The notes under the pieces were generated by a model. It had not been told where the DNA came from, did no database searches, and saw nothing but the letters and a program-made list of their open reading frames with translations. Shown here piece by piece: positions 25,792 through 34,406 of a stretch of DNA of 48,804 nt. The position numbers were made by a program, and so were the translations under genes. Each line of letters starts with the position of its first letter. Positions within the stretch are counted from its first letter, which is position 1. The DNA is from Thermoplasmata archaeon (GTDB lineage: Archaea > Thermoplasmatota > Thermoplasmata > Thermoplasmatales > ARK-15), in assembly GCA_023261755.1 (NCBI GenBank), contig JAGDXS010000016.1, forward strand, positions 1 through 48,804, written 5' to 3'.

Positions 25792-26193
25792 CTATTGCAC
25801 CTCCCTGTAATTCAAAACCTTTAAGCCCAGTTCTCTTGCCCTGTTGTAAATCTCTTCTTTCTTTTTCCTTCCAACAGAAGATGCAATCCTTACAGCATCA
25901 TTTTCAGGATTAAGTGATTCAAGCTCCTTAATATTATGAACAAGTACATCCCTATAACCTGAAGGGTGAAGATACCTTACAGCCTTAGGTCCCCTGTAGC
26001 CTGAATCTACAATAGGAGGCCTGTAACCACGGTGTTCCCTCATTTTAGAATGTTTACCCTTTGGTTTTCTCCAAGCATCGCCTAGCTTTTTATACCTGAA
26101 CCATTCCTGTCTTCTGAATAGTGGCCTTCTTCTTGAAAGGTCGAGCTTCATTTTAAACTGTTTTAACATTGATGGATCCATTTTCCTCATCAT
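25792..26193 (-). CDS. rpl32e: Ribosomal protein L32e (eL32)
   Basis: A 133-residue archaeal/eukaryotic large-subunit protein. [20 protein letters not shown] and [19 protein letters not shown] are the conserved core, followed by the [18 protein letters not shown] helix. ATG at 26193 overlaps the uL6 stop by four bases (ATGA), so translation is coupled. An in-frame ATG follows directly. Confidence 0.95.
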   Translation of the reverse strand: MMRKMDPSMLKQFKMKLDLSRRRPLFRRQEWFRYKKLGDAWRKPKGKHSKMREHRGYRPPIVDSGYRGPKAVRYLHPSGYRDVLVHNIKELESLNPENDAVRIASSVGRKKKEEIYNRARELGLKVLNYREVQ

Positions 26194-26732
26194 TCATCAC
26201 CCTTACTGATTATGTAAATACCATCCTGAAAAACCCTAGGGTCATAATTTTTAATTTTTGTAGCCCTCTCTATATTTGCTGCAGTCTGGCCTACCTCTTC
26301 TATATTTATTCCAGTTACGGTCACAATATCATTTTTCACTTCAACCTTAACATCTCCAAAGATCTCTGCCTTCCTGGGTGTTTTTTCTCCTAGGAAATTT
26401 TCTATTATTACCTCTTTTCCTTTTATGTTTACTTTCATCGGGAAGTGAGCATAAACTATTTTCAATTTGTATACATACCCTTCCTGGACACCTTTAATCA
26501 TATTTCTTATATGTGCATTCCAGGTACCTGCCAGTGCAAGGTCTTTCCTATCGGGGAGAGAAACATTAATAATGATTTTGTTACCTTCCAAGGACATATG
26601 AACACGATCATCAAGGAATGTCCTTTTTAATTGACCCTTAGGTCCTCTTATTGTAAGGAGTCCATTAACTAGGGTTGCACTAACGCCTTGGGGAAGATCT
26701 ATTTTATATTCCAATGTTTCAGTTATGGTCAT
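26190..26732 (-). CDS. rpl6: Ribosomal protein uL6
   Basis: A 180-residue protein made of two related alpha/beta domains that bind 23S rRNA near the sarcin-ricin loop. [14 protein letters not shown]-like repeat 1 (here [16 protein letters not shown]) and [19 protein letters not shown] of repeat 2 are visible. GGTGAT lies just before the ATG. The gene sits 11 bp after uS8. Confidence 0.95.
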   Translation of the reverse strand: MTITETLEYKIDLPQGVSATLVNGLLTIRGPKGQLKRTFLDDRVHMSLEGNKIIINVSLPDRKDLALAGTWNAHIRNMIKGVQEGYVYKLKIVYAHFPMKVNIKGKEVIIENFLGEKTPRKAEIFGDVKVEVKNDIVTVTGINIEEVGQTAANIERATKIKNYDPRVFQDGIYIISKGDE

Positions 26733-26743
26733 TTTTTATCACC

Positions 26744-27133
26744 TCAATATACATAAGCGACAAGCTTTCCCCCCAAGCCATTTTTCTTTGCTTCTGAATG
26801 CGTCATAAGGCCTCTATTTGTTGAAATAATTATTATACCAAAATCTTGAGCAGGAAGATACCTTGATTCAAATTTTTCAATATCTTCCCTTTTAACTGAA
26901 AATCTAGGTTTTATGGAACCACAGCTATTTATTGCAGGCTGGAGCTTTACCTTGAAATAGCCCCCCTTCATGTTATCCACATATTCGAATTCTTTAATGT
27001 AATTATAATCTTGCATTATTTTTAGTATTCTACCTATTAACTTGCTTGCAGGTCTAATCTCTACCTCAAGCTTTCCAGTTTTTACCGAATTTTTTATTAT
27101 GCTCAATGCATCACTGAGCGGATCATTTTGCAT
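26744..27133 (-). CDS. rps8: Ribosomal protein uS8
   Basis: A 129-residue small-subunit assembly protein that binds helix 21 of 16S rRNA. It starts [18 protein letters not shown] and ends with the signature [28 protein letters not shown] ribosome site inside the end of the S14 gene sets the start at 27133. In bacteria S8 also represses its own operon; no such element is visible here. Confidence 0.95.
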   Translation of the reverse strand: MQNDPLSDALSIIKNSVKTGKLEVEIRPASKLIGRILKIMQDYNYIKEFEYVDNMKGGYFKVKLQPAINSCGSIKPRFSVKREDIEKFESRYLPAQDFGIIIISTNRGLMTHSEAKKNGLGGKLVAYVY

Positions 27134-27145
27134 TTATTCATCACC

Positions 27146-27307
27146 TCAGGAATATTTTTTGAAACCAATATCATTAGCAACTTCTCTGAAGCATTGCCTG
27201 CAAAGGTGCAGGCCATATCTTCTTACTATGCCTCTCTTTCTTCCACATCTTTCACAGCCTTCAACTCTACCGTATTTTTTCTTTGGTCTTAGCTTTGGTT
27301 GTGCCAT
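27146..27307 (-). CDS. rps14: Ribosomal protein uS14, zinc-binding short form
   Basis: A 53-residue protein. Four cysteines form the zinc site: Cys18 and Cys21 (GCERCGRK), Cys36 and Cys39 (LCRQCFRE). The GFKKYS ending is characteristic of archaeal S14. The start ATG (27307) directly abuts the uL5 stop codon (27308), with an SD-like sequence in the uL5 end. Confidence 0.95.
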   Translation of the reverse strand: MAQPKLRPKKKYGRVEGCERCGRKRGIVRRYGLHLCRQCFREVANDIGFKKYS

Positions 27308-27835
27308 TTACTTCACCTCCAGAATTTCTATGCCAAAATTCTTTTTCATAAATTCAATTACCTCTTCTCTTTTTATTCTGTGCCTTTGTGGTATTTTTTT
27401 GAAGCCTATCTCTCTCTCCTGAACTCTCTGCCCTCCCTTTCTTTTGAATTTTACATTAACATCGAAGCCAAAGATGCCTATTTCTGGATCGTACTTTATA
27501 TTTGGGAAACTTGTATAATCCCTTATGCCAAAACTCAAATTTCCATTAACATCAAATGAGTATTGGGGCAATTTTGAATTTTTAACCCAAAGGGCCTTCT
27601 TAAGGAATTCCTCAGCATCCTTCTTCCTAAGGGTAACCTTCGTGCCAATTGGTTGCCTTTTCCTTATGTTAAAATCCCTTATGGTAGTCTTTGCTATTGT
27701 TTCAACAGGCTTCCTTCCTGTGAGTATTTCAATTACTTTTTCAGCTTTCTTCAACTTTTCTCCGCCCTCTCCTACTCCAATATTTATGACTACCTTATCT
27801 ATAACAATTTCCCTCATGGGGTTTTCACTGTTCAT
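27308..27835 (-). CDS. rpl5: Ribosomal protein uL5
   Basis: A 175-residue protein of the central protuberance that binds 5S rRNA and contacts P-site tRNA. KVVINIGVGEGGEKLKKAE and RKPVETIAKTTIRDFNIRK are family marks, and FGIRDYTSFPNIKYDPEIG is the conserved loop. GGAGGTGA lies six bases before ATG 27835, within the end of the S4e gene (11-bp overlap). Confidence 0.95.
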   Translation of the reverse strand: MNSENPMREIVIDKVVINIGVGEGGEKLKKAEKVIEILTGRKPVETIAKTTIRDFNIRKRQPIGTKVTLRKKDAEEFLKKALWVKNSKLPQYSFDVNGNLSFGIRDYTSFPNIKYDPEIGIFGFDVNVKFKRKGGQRVQEREIGFKKIPQRHRIKREEVIEFMKKNFGIEILEVK

Positions 27836-28550
27836 TTAAGTTCACCTCCGGAAGCTGGATTAAAGGTTTTATTACACCTACTGGAAATACATAACCCTTT
27901 TCTGTTTCAAATCCCTCTTTGAATTTAACCATATTTGGTGTAACTGCATTTACTATTTTGTAAGATTCAATTTTAGCTATTTTACCAACGTTCTTTCCAC
28001 CTGTAATGAATGCAAAATTGTTTTCAGAAAGGGGTATGTGGTCTATTACCTTACCCGTGGAAAGATCTATTTTGAGTGAATCACCAGTATTGTAAATTTT
28101 CTCATTCAATATAATATTCCTTCCGTCATCAAGGTTGTACTGAAACTTCTTTCCCTTAAGAATCTGAATGTTCTCTATTCTTGATAATTTCCATGAAGCA
28201 TCTTCACGTGGAATTTCAACAAGCCTAAGTTTTCCCTTTGTATCATAGAGGACCCTGTAATGTTTGTTCAAGTCCTCTATGGAAATTACATCCATAAAGC
28301 TAATTGGAAATTTATGATCTGTAACAACTCTACCGTTTACCTTGATTTTTCTCTGAGAAAGTATCTTTTTAACTTCCCAGAGCGTGTCTGAATAACCAAG
28401 GTAATCCCTTAATATTAGTGCCAACGCCAAACTATCATCATTTGAGTGTGGGCCAGCCCTTGGTTTTACTGAGAATTTATGCTCCTTTCTATGGATTTGC
28501 GTTACCTTGCTCAGGTTTAATCTCTTCAGATGTTTGCTCAACTTTCTCAC
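27825..28550 (-). CDS. rps4e: Ribosomal protein S4e (eS4)
   Basis: Archaeal/eukaryotic small-subunit protein of about 241 residues. It has the KHLKRLN and KFSVKPRAGPHS N-terminal marks, an S4-type RNA-binding domain (about 45-105), and a KOW-like C-terminal segment (FITGGKNVGKIAKIE). No ATG is available. The first start is GTG at 28550 with GAGG three bases away. A TTG three codons later (28541) has a better-spaced GGTGA. Either start lies 53-62 bp inside the uL24 gene, so the overlap is unusually long for this operon. Confidence 0.92.
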   Translation of the reverse strand: MRKLSKHLKRLNLSKVTQIHRKEHKFSVKPRAGPHSNDDSLALALILRDYLGYSDTLWEVKKILSQRKIKVNGRVVTDHKFPISFMDVISIEDLNKHYRVLYDTKGKLRLVEIPREDASWKLSRIENIQILKGKKFQYNLDDGRNIILNEKIYNTGDSLKIDLSTGKVIDHIPLSENNFAFITGGKNVGKIAKIESYKIVNAVTPNMVKFKEGFETEKGYVFPVGVIKPLIQLPEVNLNEQ

Positions 28551-28929
28551 CTTCCTCTTCTATTACCTTATTTTTTATTTTAGCTATATTCCTAATTTTT
28601 TCCAGCCTTACCTTATCAGATAGATCAAGTTTTGTGATCATAACATTTGAAGCATCTATCCATCTGGGTACCTGCTTCTTATCCGCCTTGTTTATTAATA
28701 CACCTTCAATACTTATTTTCATTTTTTTAAGATCAACATTTGAAACTTTACCTTCAAACCCTTTGTAAAGGCCGCGCATAACCTTTACAGTATCTCCTTT
28801 CCTCACCTGCAGTGATCTTACTCCATACCTATTATAGAGATCCTTGCTTAAATGTGAGGAAATTATCTTTCTCCTTACATGCTTTGGAGCATTGTAAAGA
28901 GATTTTCTTACCTTTGTTGGTTTAACCAT
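28489..28929 (-). CDS. rpl24: Ribosomal protein uL24
   Basis: A 146-residue assembly-initiator protein of the large subunit. The KOW motif (KGDTVKVMRGLYKGFEGKV) follows the conserved RKIISSHLSKDLYNRYGVRS segment. ATG at 28929 is set by GAGGTG six bases upstream; a GTG three codons before has no such site. The last 30 or so residues form an acidic Glu-rich tail (EEEGEKVEQTSEEIKPEQ) beyond the usual domain, and this tail overlaps the S4e start. Confidence 0.94.
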   Translation of the reverse strand: MVKPTKVRKSLYNAPKHVRRKIISSHLSKDLYNRYGVRSLQVRKGDTVKVMRGLYKGFEGKVSNVDLKKMKISIEGVLINKADKKQVPRWIDASNVMITKLDLSDKVRLEKIRNIAKIKNKVIEEEGEKVEQTSEEIKPEQGNANP

Positions 28930-28939
28930 TTTATTCACC

Positions 28940-29338
28940 TCAAATTATGGAAGAAGCTATTGCAGCTATCCTTGGCCACCTTTCTGCAGCTTCCTTTGCA
29001 ACTGGTCCTTTAATCTCAGTACCTTTTGTTTCACCTGTTTCTGTAACTATAACTGCTGCATTGTCTTCAAAGAAAACCATTGTTCCATCTGGTCTTCTGA
29101 ATGGTCTTCTCTGCCTTATTATTACTGCCCTCATTACCTTCTTCCTGGTATCCGGTGTACCTCTTTTTACGCTTACTACAACAACATCGCCTACGCCTGC
29201 GGCAGGCTGCCTTTTCTTGGTGCTGTGGTATGCAAGAACTGTTATTATTTCAACTACCTTTGCACCAGTATTGTCAGCGCAATCTATTTCAGCACCCGTT
29301 GGCAGACCCCTTGTCTGTCTTCCAGCCAGAGCTTTCAT
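28940..29338 (-). CDS. rpl14: Ribosomal protein uL14
   Basis: A 132-residue beta-barrel protein at the subunit interface that contacts 16S helix 14. It carries the L14 signature [16 protein letters not shown], the [13 protein letters not shown] hairpin, and the [21 protein letters not shown]-terminus. Its start overlaps the uS17 stop by four bases. Confidence 0.96.
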   Translation of the reverse strand: MKALAGRQTRGLPTGAEIDCADNTGAKVVEIITVLAYHSTKKRQPAAGVGDVVVVSVKRGTPDTRKKVMRAVIIRQRRPFRRPDGTMVFFEDNAAVIVTETGETKGTEIKGPVAKEAAERWPRIAAIASSII

Positions 29339-29667
29339 TCTTCAGCACCTCCTAAGTTTTCGACGACTACGAATGAGACAGTTTTTGAAATTGGCCTGCA
29401 TTCCATGAATCTTATCTTGTCCCCCTCTTTTACTTTGATGCAGTCTGGAACATGAACATGATATTTGCTCATTCTCTTCTCATATCTTTCATATTTTTTA
29501 TTATAGTACAAATAATCCCTTCTTACTACAACTGTCCTTACCATTTTAGCACTGACCACTTTTCCCTCTATTATTTGACCCCTTACCTTCAATTCACCGT
29601 GGAAGGGGCAGTTGCGATCATTACATTCCGCTTCAGGTGCTTTAACATCAATTCCAATATTTTTCAT
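29335..29667 (-). CDS. rps17: Ribosomal protein uS17
   Basis: A 110-residue OB-fold protein binding 16S rRNA. The archaeal/eukaryotic N-terminus carries [10 protein letters not shown], and the core includes [19 protein letters not shown] and [17 protein letters not shown]. Its start lies six bases after the rnp1 stop. Confidence 0.95.
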   Translation of the reverse strand: MKNIGIDVKAPEAECNDRNCPFHGELKVRGQIIEGKVVSAKMVRTVVVRRDYLYYNKKYERYEKRMSKYHVHVPDCIKVKEGDKIRFMECRPISKTVSFVVVENLGGAEE

Positions 29668-29673
29668 TTTGAA

Positions 29674-29904
29674 TCACCTTCTTGAAATCCTATCAATGGG
29701 TCTAAATTTTATCTCTTTACCGTAAACTATTTTACCATCGACAAGCATATTTATTGAATCCTTTGCTACCTTTATTTCCCTTTTGCCTTTTATTATGATC
29801 ATATTTTTTGTTTCATCCATCACTTTTCCCTTAGCACCAACCAGTTGAGGATTTGAAGATTCTATTATTTCAATTTCCTTTCCAATTAAATTGACCCATG
29901 TCAT
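29674..29904 (-). CDS. rnp1: RNase P protein component 1 (Pop4/Rpp29)
   Basis: A 76-residue Sm-like beta-barrel subunit of RNase P, which trims tRNA 5' leaders. NLIGKEIEIIESSNPQLVGA and GKVMDETKNMIIIKG are the conserved core. The gene's place between uL29 and uS17 is the standard euryarchaeal order, tying tRNA processing to ribosome synthesis. It overlaps uL29 by four bases and is slightly shorter than many archaeal versions. Confidence 0.93.
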   Translation of the reverse strand: MTWVNLIGKEIEIIESSNPQLVGAKGKVMDETKNMIIIKGKREIKVAKDSINMLVDGKIVYGKEIKFRPIDRISRR

Positions 29905-30107
29905 AGATTAACACCTTTTTCTTTCAGGACAGTTTTAAGCCTTGCGATCTGTCTTCTCAGGGACTTTACTCTTCCTGGATTATGGGGTGCTCCTCCCATG
30001 GAAGATAAACCCCTCTCATTTAAAAGTTCAGAACCAAGCTCGTCCAGCTTTTTTATAAGTTCTTCATTGCTCATTGTCCTCAGTTGTTTTGCCTTTAGTT
30101 CCTTCAT
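29901..30107 (-). CDS. rpl29: Ribosomal protein uL29
   Basis: A 68-residue two-helix protein near the exit tunnel, where SRP and trigger-like factors dock. MSNEELIKKLDELGSELLNE and RVKSLRRQIARLKTVLKE are typical. ATG 30107 is preceded by AAGGAGG nine bases upstream, so the gene starts 44 bp inside the uS3 gene. A shorter start 11 codons later would lose the first basic helix turn. Confidence 0.92.
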   Translation of the reverse strand: MKELKAKQLRTMSNEELIKKLDELGSELLNERGLSSMGGAPHNPGRVKSLRRQIARLKTVLKEKGVNL

Positions 30108-30711
30108 TTACAACATCCTCCTTAGGTTCAACTATTCCCACTTCATCAGGCAATTTTGCATCTGGTGGTAAAATTTTTACAGTAACACCTATTATTCCAG
30201 GTTTAGTTTTAGCCACGGCATAACCAACCCTTACAAGTTCCTTTGGCTTACCAGAGTATTTAATTTTACCTGCAGTTATCTTTTCTCTCTTTGCCCTGTC
30301 CCCACCTAGTTTTCCGCTTATAATTATCTGGGCACCCTTTGCTCCAGAATCCAAAATTCTTTTTAACGTTGAATGAGCTGCTCTTCTAAAATGCCATCCA
30401 GATTCAAGCGCAACTGCAAGTTTCTTTGCCATAATATTTGCATTCAAATTTGGATTTGGATCATCTTTTACTTCAATCTGTGGATTATCAATACCAAATT
30501 TTGTAGTCATCAAATCTGTAAGGTCCTTTATTTTTGACCCTTTCTTACCTATTATTAAGCCAGGTTTTTCAACTTGCAAAATAATTCTAGTACCCATAGG
30601 TGTTCTTTGAATATCTAAGCCTCCAAAACCTGCACTATCTGAGAATTTTTTAATGTATTCCTTTAAGAGTAACCTTTTTACATTTTCCTGTACAAACTTT
30701 TTCTCATCCAT
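30064..30711 (-). CDS. rps3: Ribosomal protein uS3
   Basis: A 215-residue small-subunit head protein at the mRNA entry site. The N-terminal KH domain has LIIGKKGSKIKDL (GxxG loop), and the C-terminal S3 domain includes DRAKREKITAGKIKYSGKP. It ends in a charged tail (GTKGKTTEDNEQ) whose coding DNA also contains the uL29 start. ATG lies two bases after the uL22 stop. Confidence 0.96.
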   Translation of the reverse strand: MDEKKFVQENVKRLLLKEYIKKFSDSAGFGGLDIQRTPMGTRIILQVEKPGLIIGKKGSKIKDLTDLMTTKFGIDNPQIEVKDDPNPNLNANIMAKKLAVALESGWHFRRAAHSTLKRILDSGAKGAQIIISGKLGGDRAKREKITAGKIKYSGKPKELVRVGYAVAKTKPGIIGVTVKILPPDAKLPDEVGIVEPKEDVVNEGTKGKTTEDNEQ

Positions 30712-30713
30712 GT

Positions 30714-31157
30714 TTATGCCTCCTTAACTATTATTTCAAAATGCACCCTTTCCTTGTAGAATGGAGTGCTTCTTCCCTGGGCTCTTGGTATGTGCTTTTT
30801 TACAGTTATTCCTTTTTTAACAAGAATTGAATGAATGACCAAATTATCAACATCAAGGTCCTGGTTTTCAGCATTTGCTTCAACATTTGCAATTAGTTCA
30901 AGAATATATTTGGAAACTTTAACAGGGTACCTGCCAGGCCCCATACCTTTTCTATGGGATACAGAATCAAGATGGTTTTTAAAAGGAATTGCAGCCTTCT
31001 TTTCAACTACCTTTTCAAGATATTCCTTTGCATCTTGAAGTTTCATTCCTCTCAAGAACCTGCAGACTTCAATTGAATCTTTAACAGATACAGGTACATC
31101 TACAAGCCTTGCCTTTGCATGTTTTTTAGGAAGATCCTGAACAGTATATTTCATCAT
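30714..31157 (-). CDS. rpl22: Ribosomal protein uL22
   Basis: A 147-residue protein whose beta-hairpin lines the peptide exit tunnel. ARLVDVPVSVKDSIEVCRFL, KVSKYILELIANVEANAEN and HIPRAQGRSTPFYKERVH are characteristic. Two adjacent ATGs follow GAGGGAT; the first is used. It lies 10 bp after uS19. Confidence 0.95.
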   Translation of the reverse strand: MMKYTVQDLPKKHAKARLVDVPVSVKDSIEVCRFLRGMKLQDAKEYLEKVVEKKAAIPFKNHLDSVSHRKGMGPGRYPVKVSKYILELIANVEANAENQDLDVDNLVIHSILVKKGITVKKHIPRAQGRSTPFYKERVHFEIIVKEA

Positions 31158-31167
31158 ATTTTATCCC

Positions 31168-31626
31168 TCACTTCAACGGCACATATTTGGATGACCTGGT
31201 AGCTCCTACACCAGGGCTTGAGTGCTTAACCTCTTTTCTAGTTAGAACAAATTCACCTAAATAATGGCCAATCATTTCTGGTTTAATTTCAAATTCCTGG
31301 AATTCTTTACCATTATGAAGCTGAACTTTCTTACCAACAAACTGTGGTAAGATTACCATGTCCCTGACGTGAGTCTTTACTACCTCCACATCAGGATCGG
31401 ATAATTCTTCAAATACCTTTGTCTGCTCACTATTCCATTCCCTTTTTAATGATCTTCTTACCCTTGAAGGCATTATTGGAATTAATTCATCTAACTTCAT
31501 ATTCATTAGTTCATCTAAAGAATATCCTCTGTAGGTGAACTCCTTTGCCCTTTCCAAGGCCAATTTCTGTGATTTCCTTCTTTTTCTTCTTGCACTTTTT
31601 TCTGATGTTACCATCTTTTTTGCCAT
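31168..31626 (-). CDS. rps19: Ribosomal protein uS19
   Basis: A 152-residue head protein of the small subunit. An archaeal N-terminal extension of about 45 residues (KKMVTSEKSARRKRRKSQK) precedes the core, which ends FEIKPEMIGHYLGEFVLTR and SSPGVGATRSSKYVPLK. Five bases separate it from uL2. Confidence 0.96.
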   Translation of the reverse strand: MAKKMVTSEKSARRKRRKSQKLALERAKEFTYRGYSLDELMNMKLDELIPIMPSRVRRSLKREWNSEQTKVFEELSDPDVEVVKTHVRDMVILPQFVGKKVQLHNGKEFQEFEIKPEMIGHYLGEFVLTRKEVKHSSPGVGATRSSKYVPLK

Positions 31627-31631
31627 TCAAA

Positions 31632-32327
31632 TCACCTCTTCTTTCTCTTAGGAGCAAACCTTCCTACTTTTCTTCCTGGCGGTGCATTCTTTGATACTGT
31701 GCTTGGCCTTCCTATATGCTGATGGTTTCCACCACCATGTGGATGGTTCACAGCATTCATCGCAACGCCTCTAACTGTGTACGGCTTTTTAGCCCTGCTC
31801 TGCAATGCGTGAATCTTATTTCCGGCCTTTAGGAATGGTTTATCCGTTCTACCAGATCCAGATACAACACCTATAACGGCTCTGCACCTTGGATCTATTA
31901 ATTTAAATTTACCTGATGGAAGCTGAACAGTTGCCATTTCTCCATGTGATACTATTGTTGCATATGTTCCAGCTGCCCTTACAAGCTTGCCACCATCCTT
32001 TGGCTGCAATTCTATATTGTGAATAGGTATACCTTCTGGTATACTACCCAATGGTAAAATATTTCCATCCTTAATGGGTGCATTAGGGCCAATATCTATT
32101 TTTTCACCAATTGTCAATCCTGACGGTGCAAGCATGTAATAATAATCTTCGCCTATTTTTACTACTGCCACTGGAGAAGTATGGCTTGGATCATTCATAA
32201 TATCCAAAATAATACCTTCTCCATTCTCTATCTTAGGATGTATTATATCCGCTACATATCTATGGGATGGAGCCCTGTAAACAGCTGTACCCGACCCGCG
32301 CCTTCTTGATCTAATCCTCTTTCCCAT
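31632..32327 (-). CDS. rpl2: Ribosomal protein uL2
   Basis: A 231-residue core large-subunit protein needed for subunit joining and peptidyl transfer. VAMNAVNHPHGGGNHQHIG contains the conserved histidine region. GKRIRSRRRGSGTAVYRAPS begins the protein. Its ATG follows the uL23 stop by 11 bp with a GAGGTGAA site. Confidence 0.97.
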   Translation of the reverse strand: MGKRIRSRRRGSGTAVYRAPSHRYVADIIHPKIENGEGIILDIMNDPSHTSPVAVVKIGEDYYYMLAPSGLTIGEKIDIGPNAPIKDGNILPLGSIPEGIPIHNIELQPKDGGKLVRAAGTYATIVSHGEMATVQLPSGKFKLIDPRCRAVIGVVSGSGRTDKPFLKAGNKIHALQSRAKKPYTVRGVAMNAVNHPHGGGNHQHIGRPSTVSKNAPPGRKVGRFAPKRKKR

Positions 32328-32338
32328 TTTTATTCACC

Positions 32339-32596
32339 TCAGAATACTCCCATTCTAGTTGCAATTTCATCAGCACTATATCCTTGCTTCAACTTTACCA
32401 ATGCTTTTTTACCTTCCTTCGTATATACAATATTAATATTCTCTACCTTTACATTGAATATTTTTTCAATTGCCCATTTTATTTCCTTTTTTGTTGCATT
32501 TCTGTGTACTATAAATGTTAATTTATTCTCCTTTTCAATCATGAACATTGCTTTTTCTGTTATGTAAGGTTTTACAATTATATCATATTCATTCAT
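32339..32596 (-). CDS. rpl23: Ribosomal protein uL23
   Basis: An 85-residue protein by the exit tunnel that docks SRP and the translocon. DIIVKPYITEKAMFMIEKEN and IKWAIEKIFNVKVENINIVY are diagnostic. ATG at 32596 overlaps the uL4 stop (ATGA); an upstream in-frame start at 32605 is unlikely because GGTGGAT lies directly before 32596. Confidence 0.95.
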   Translation of the reverse strand: MNEYDIIVKPYITEKAMFMIEKENKLTFIVHRNATKKEIKWAIEKIFNVKVENINIVYTKEGKKALVKLKQGYSADEIATRMGVF

Positions 32597-33357
32597 AGTA
32601 TCCACCCTCTTACTTCTTCTAAAGCATTTTCAGAAAATACAGTCAACCTTCCAGGATTTGCTCCAGGGGCTAAGATTTCCGTATTAATTTCATTTGGAGT
32701 AATAACCTCAACGCCTGGCAGATTCTTGAATGATTTCTCTACCTTTTCCTTATTTTTTACAACTATTAGAATGCTCTTAGGAGTGTAATATTTCCTTCCC
32801 CTGAGCTTTCCCTTGCCTGCCCTAATTTTTGTGCCATTTTTTGCCCTTTTAATATCGCCGTCTAAACCAAGTTTTTCAATGAACTTAAGTGCGTCTTCCA
32901 AATTGTCAATACTTTCCAGGGCATTTTCAACAACAACAGGTAATGTTAAATCATTCTTGAATACATGGCCCCTATTCTTTACCATTTCTTTGTTTGATGT
33001 CATGGATAATGCTGATAACTTTGAAAGAAGCTTCTCTTTTTTGTTTATTTTTCTGTACCAGATGCGCTGTGTCGTAGGAGCGAAGGCTGTTCTACCTCCT
33101 ACCATGTTATTCATTATTACACCTCTATCCCCATCTGGGCGCCTCATTACCCTTGCCCTTCCATGGTTCGGGCCCCAGTTATGGCCTACCCTCCTTAGAC
33201 CTGCAGTTGGGGAAACACCATACGGTTGCCTTGAATTTGATTGGAATGCATGAATTACCTTTTTTATAATATCAGGTCTGTATGGATATTCAAATGCTTT
33301 TGGGAGATTTATTTGGGATTTTACATTTCCTTCAAGATCATACAAATTTACCTTCAT
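32593..33357 (-). CDS. rpl4: Ribosomal protein uL4
   Basis: A 254-residue protein with a long loop that lines the exit tunnel: PYGVSPTAGLRRVGHNWGP and GRARVMRRPDGDRG. The archaeal C-terminal part contains GRKYYTPKSILIVVKNKEKV. In E. coli L4 represses its own operon by binding the leader, which makes it one candidate ligand for the structured leader upstream of uL3. It lies three bases after uL3. Confidence 0.96.
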   Translation of the reverse strand: MKVNLYDLEGNVKSQINLPKAFEYPYRPDIIKKVIHAFQSNSRQPYGVSPTAGLRRVGHNWGPNHGRARVMRRPDGDRGVIMNNMVGGRTAFAPTTQRIWYRKINKKEKLLSKLSALSMTSNKEMVKNRGHVFKNDLTLPVVVENALESIDNLEDALKFIEKLGLDGDIKRAKNGTKIRAGKGKLRGRKYYTPKSILIVVKNKEKVEKSFKNLPGVEVITPNEINTEILAPGANPGRLTVFSENALEEVRGWIL

Positions 33358-33360
33358 TTT

Positions 33361-34377
33361 TTATACCCCCTGCTTCGAATTTCTAGAAACATAAACAAGC
33401 TTTATTTCATTCTCTTCAATGTTAACATCTGTAGGTCTTATTGGATCCCTGAACCTGATCAATCTTTTTGTTGTACCAGGTATTGATCCATGCACAAGGA
33501 TGTATGGATTTCTTACAAGGCCGTAATTAAGAAAGCCACCCTCAGGATTAACATCCTCTTTAGGTTTGTTATTTTCAACGTTCACAAATTTAATAATTCT
33601 TTTATTATATTCCGTTCTTTGCTGATTTCCCAACTGGCCAGCCATGGGTACAGTAAACATTATCCAGTTAGGATGCCATGGGCCCAGTGTTCCTATCATC
33701 CTCCTGTGCTTTCTATTTTTTCTTGGAAGAAGCTTTACACCAAACCTTTTTATATGTCCTTGAAAGCCCTTTCCCTTTGTTACCGCTATAACATCAACAA
33801 GCTTACCTGGTGAAGAAAAATCCTTAAAAGTTATTTCTTTACCAAGTTTTCCAAGGGCATAATCAATGCGCTGTTCTATAGTACCACCACCAACTCTCAT
33901 TTCCATGATTTCAGGTTTCTTCTTTGGAACACCTGTTACCTTGGAAGGCTTAGTATAAACTATCAATCTAACTTCGTCAATATCAGATTTATTGAGCTTT
34001 TCAATTTTTTCTTTTTGATCTTTTTTTGGTATTGATATAATTCTTGAAAGCTCCTTTTCAAGGTTATTTGACCATATTTCACTATAGACCTGAAGGCCGT
34101 ATGTACTCTTCCTGTAGAACCTTATACCGGCCACGCCAAGTGGTGGTACCTCAACAACCGTTACAGGTATGCTTATTTCTTGACCAGCTGTTTCACTCTT
34201 TTTTCTCCAATCTACCATTAAAACATGTGTCATTCCAACTTTGTAACCAGCAAAACCTTGTACTTTAGGTCCTTCATCTATTTCCGGCCAGCTGTCCACA
34301 TGTGGTACCAAACTTTTAGCTCTTCTCCTTGGATAATAGGCCATAGAGCCATGCCTCGAATGATGCGGTGTCGCCAT
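33361..34377 (-). CDS. rpl3: Ribosomal protein uL3
   Basis: A 338-residue archaeal-type L3, the first gene of the superoperon. The N-terminal HHSRHGSMAYYPRRRAKS stretch and VTKGKGFQGHIKRFGVKLLP reach toward the peptidyl-transferase centre. GGAGG lies upstream of the ATG (34386-34390 on the minus strand). The 224-bp gap before it holds a predicted promoter and a foldable RNA element. Confidence 0.97.
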   Translation of the reverse strand: MATPHHSRHGSMAYYPRRRAKSLVPHVDSWPEIDEGPKVQGFAGYKVGMTHVLMVDWRKKSETAGQEISIPVTVVEVPPLGVAGIRFYRKSTYGLQVYSEIWSNNLEKELSRIISIPKKDQKEKIEKLNKSDIDEVRLIVYTKPSKVTGVPKKKPEIMEMRVGGGTIEQRIDYALGKLGKEITFKDFSSPGKLVDVIAVTKGKGFQGHIKRFGVKLLPRKNRKHRRMIGTLGPWHPNWIMFTVPMAGQLGNQQRTEYNKRIIKFVNVENNKPKEDVNPEGGFLNYGLVRNPYILVHGSIPGTTKRLIRFRDPIRPTDVNIEENEIKLVYVSRNSKQGV

Positions 34378-34406
34378 ATTTTTTTCCTCCAGTTTTTATT
34401 TCTTTC

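Noticed and set aside
28947-29408. 153-codon open frame opposite uL14 and uS17
   Set aside because: Antisense to two well-supported ribosomal genes, hydrophobic by reverse-complement bias, no start signals.
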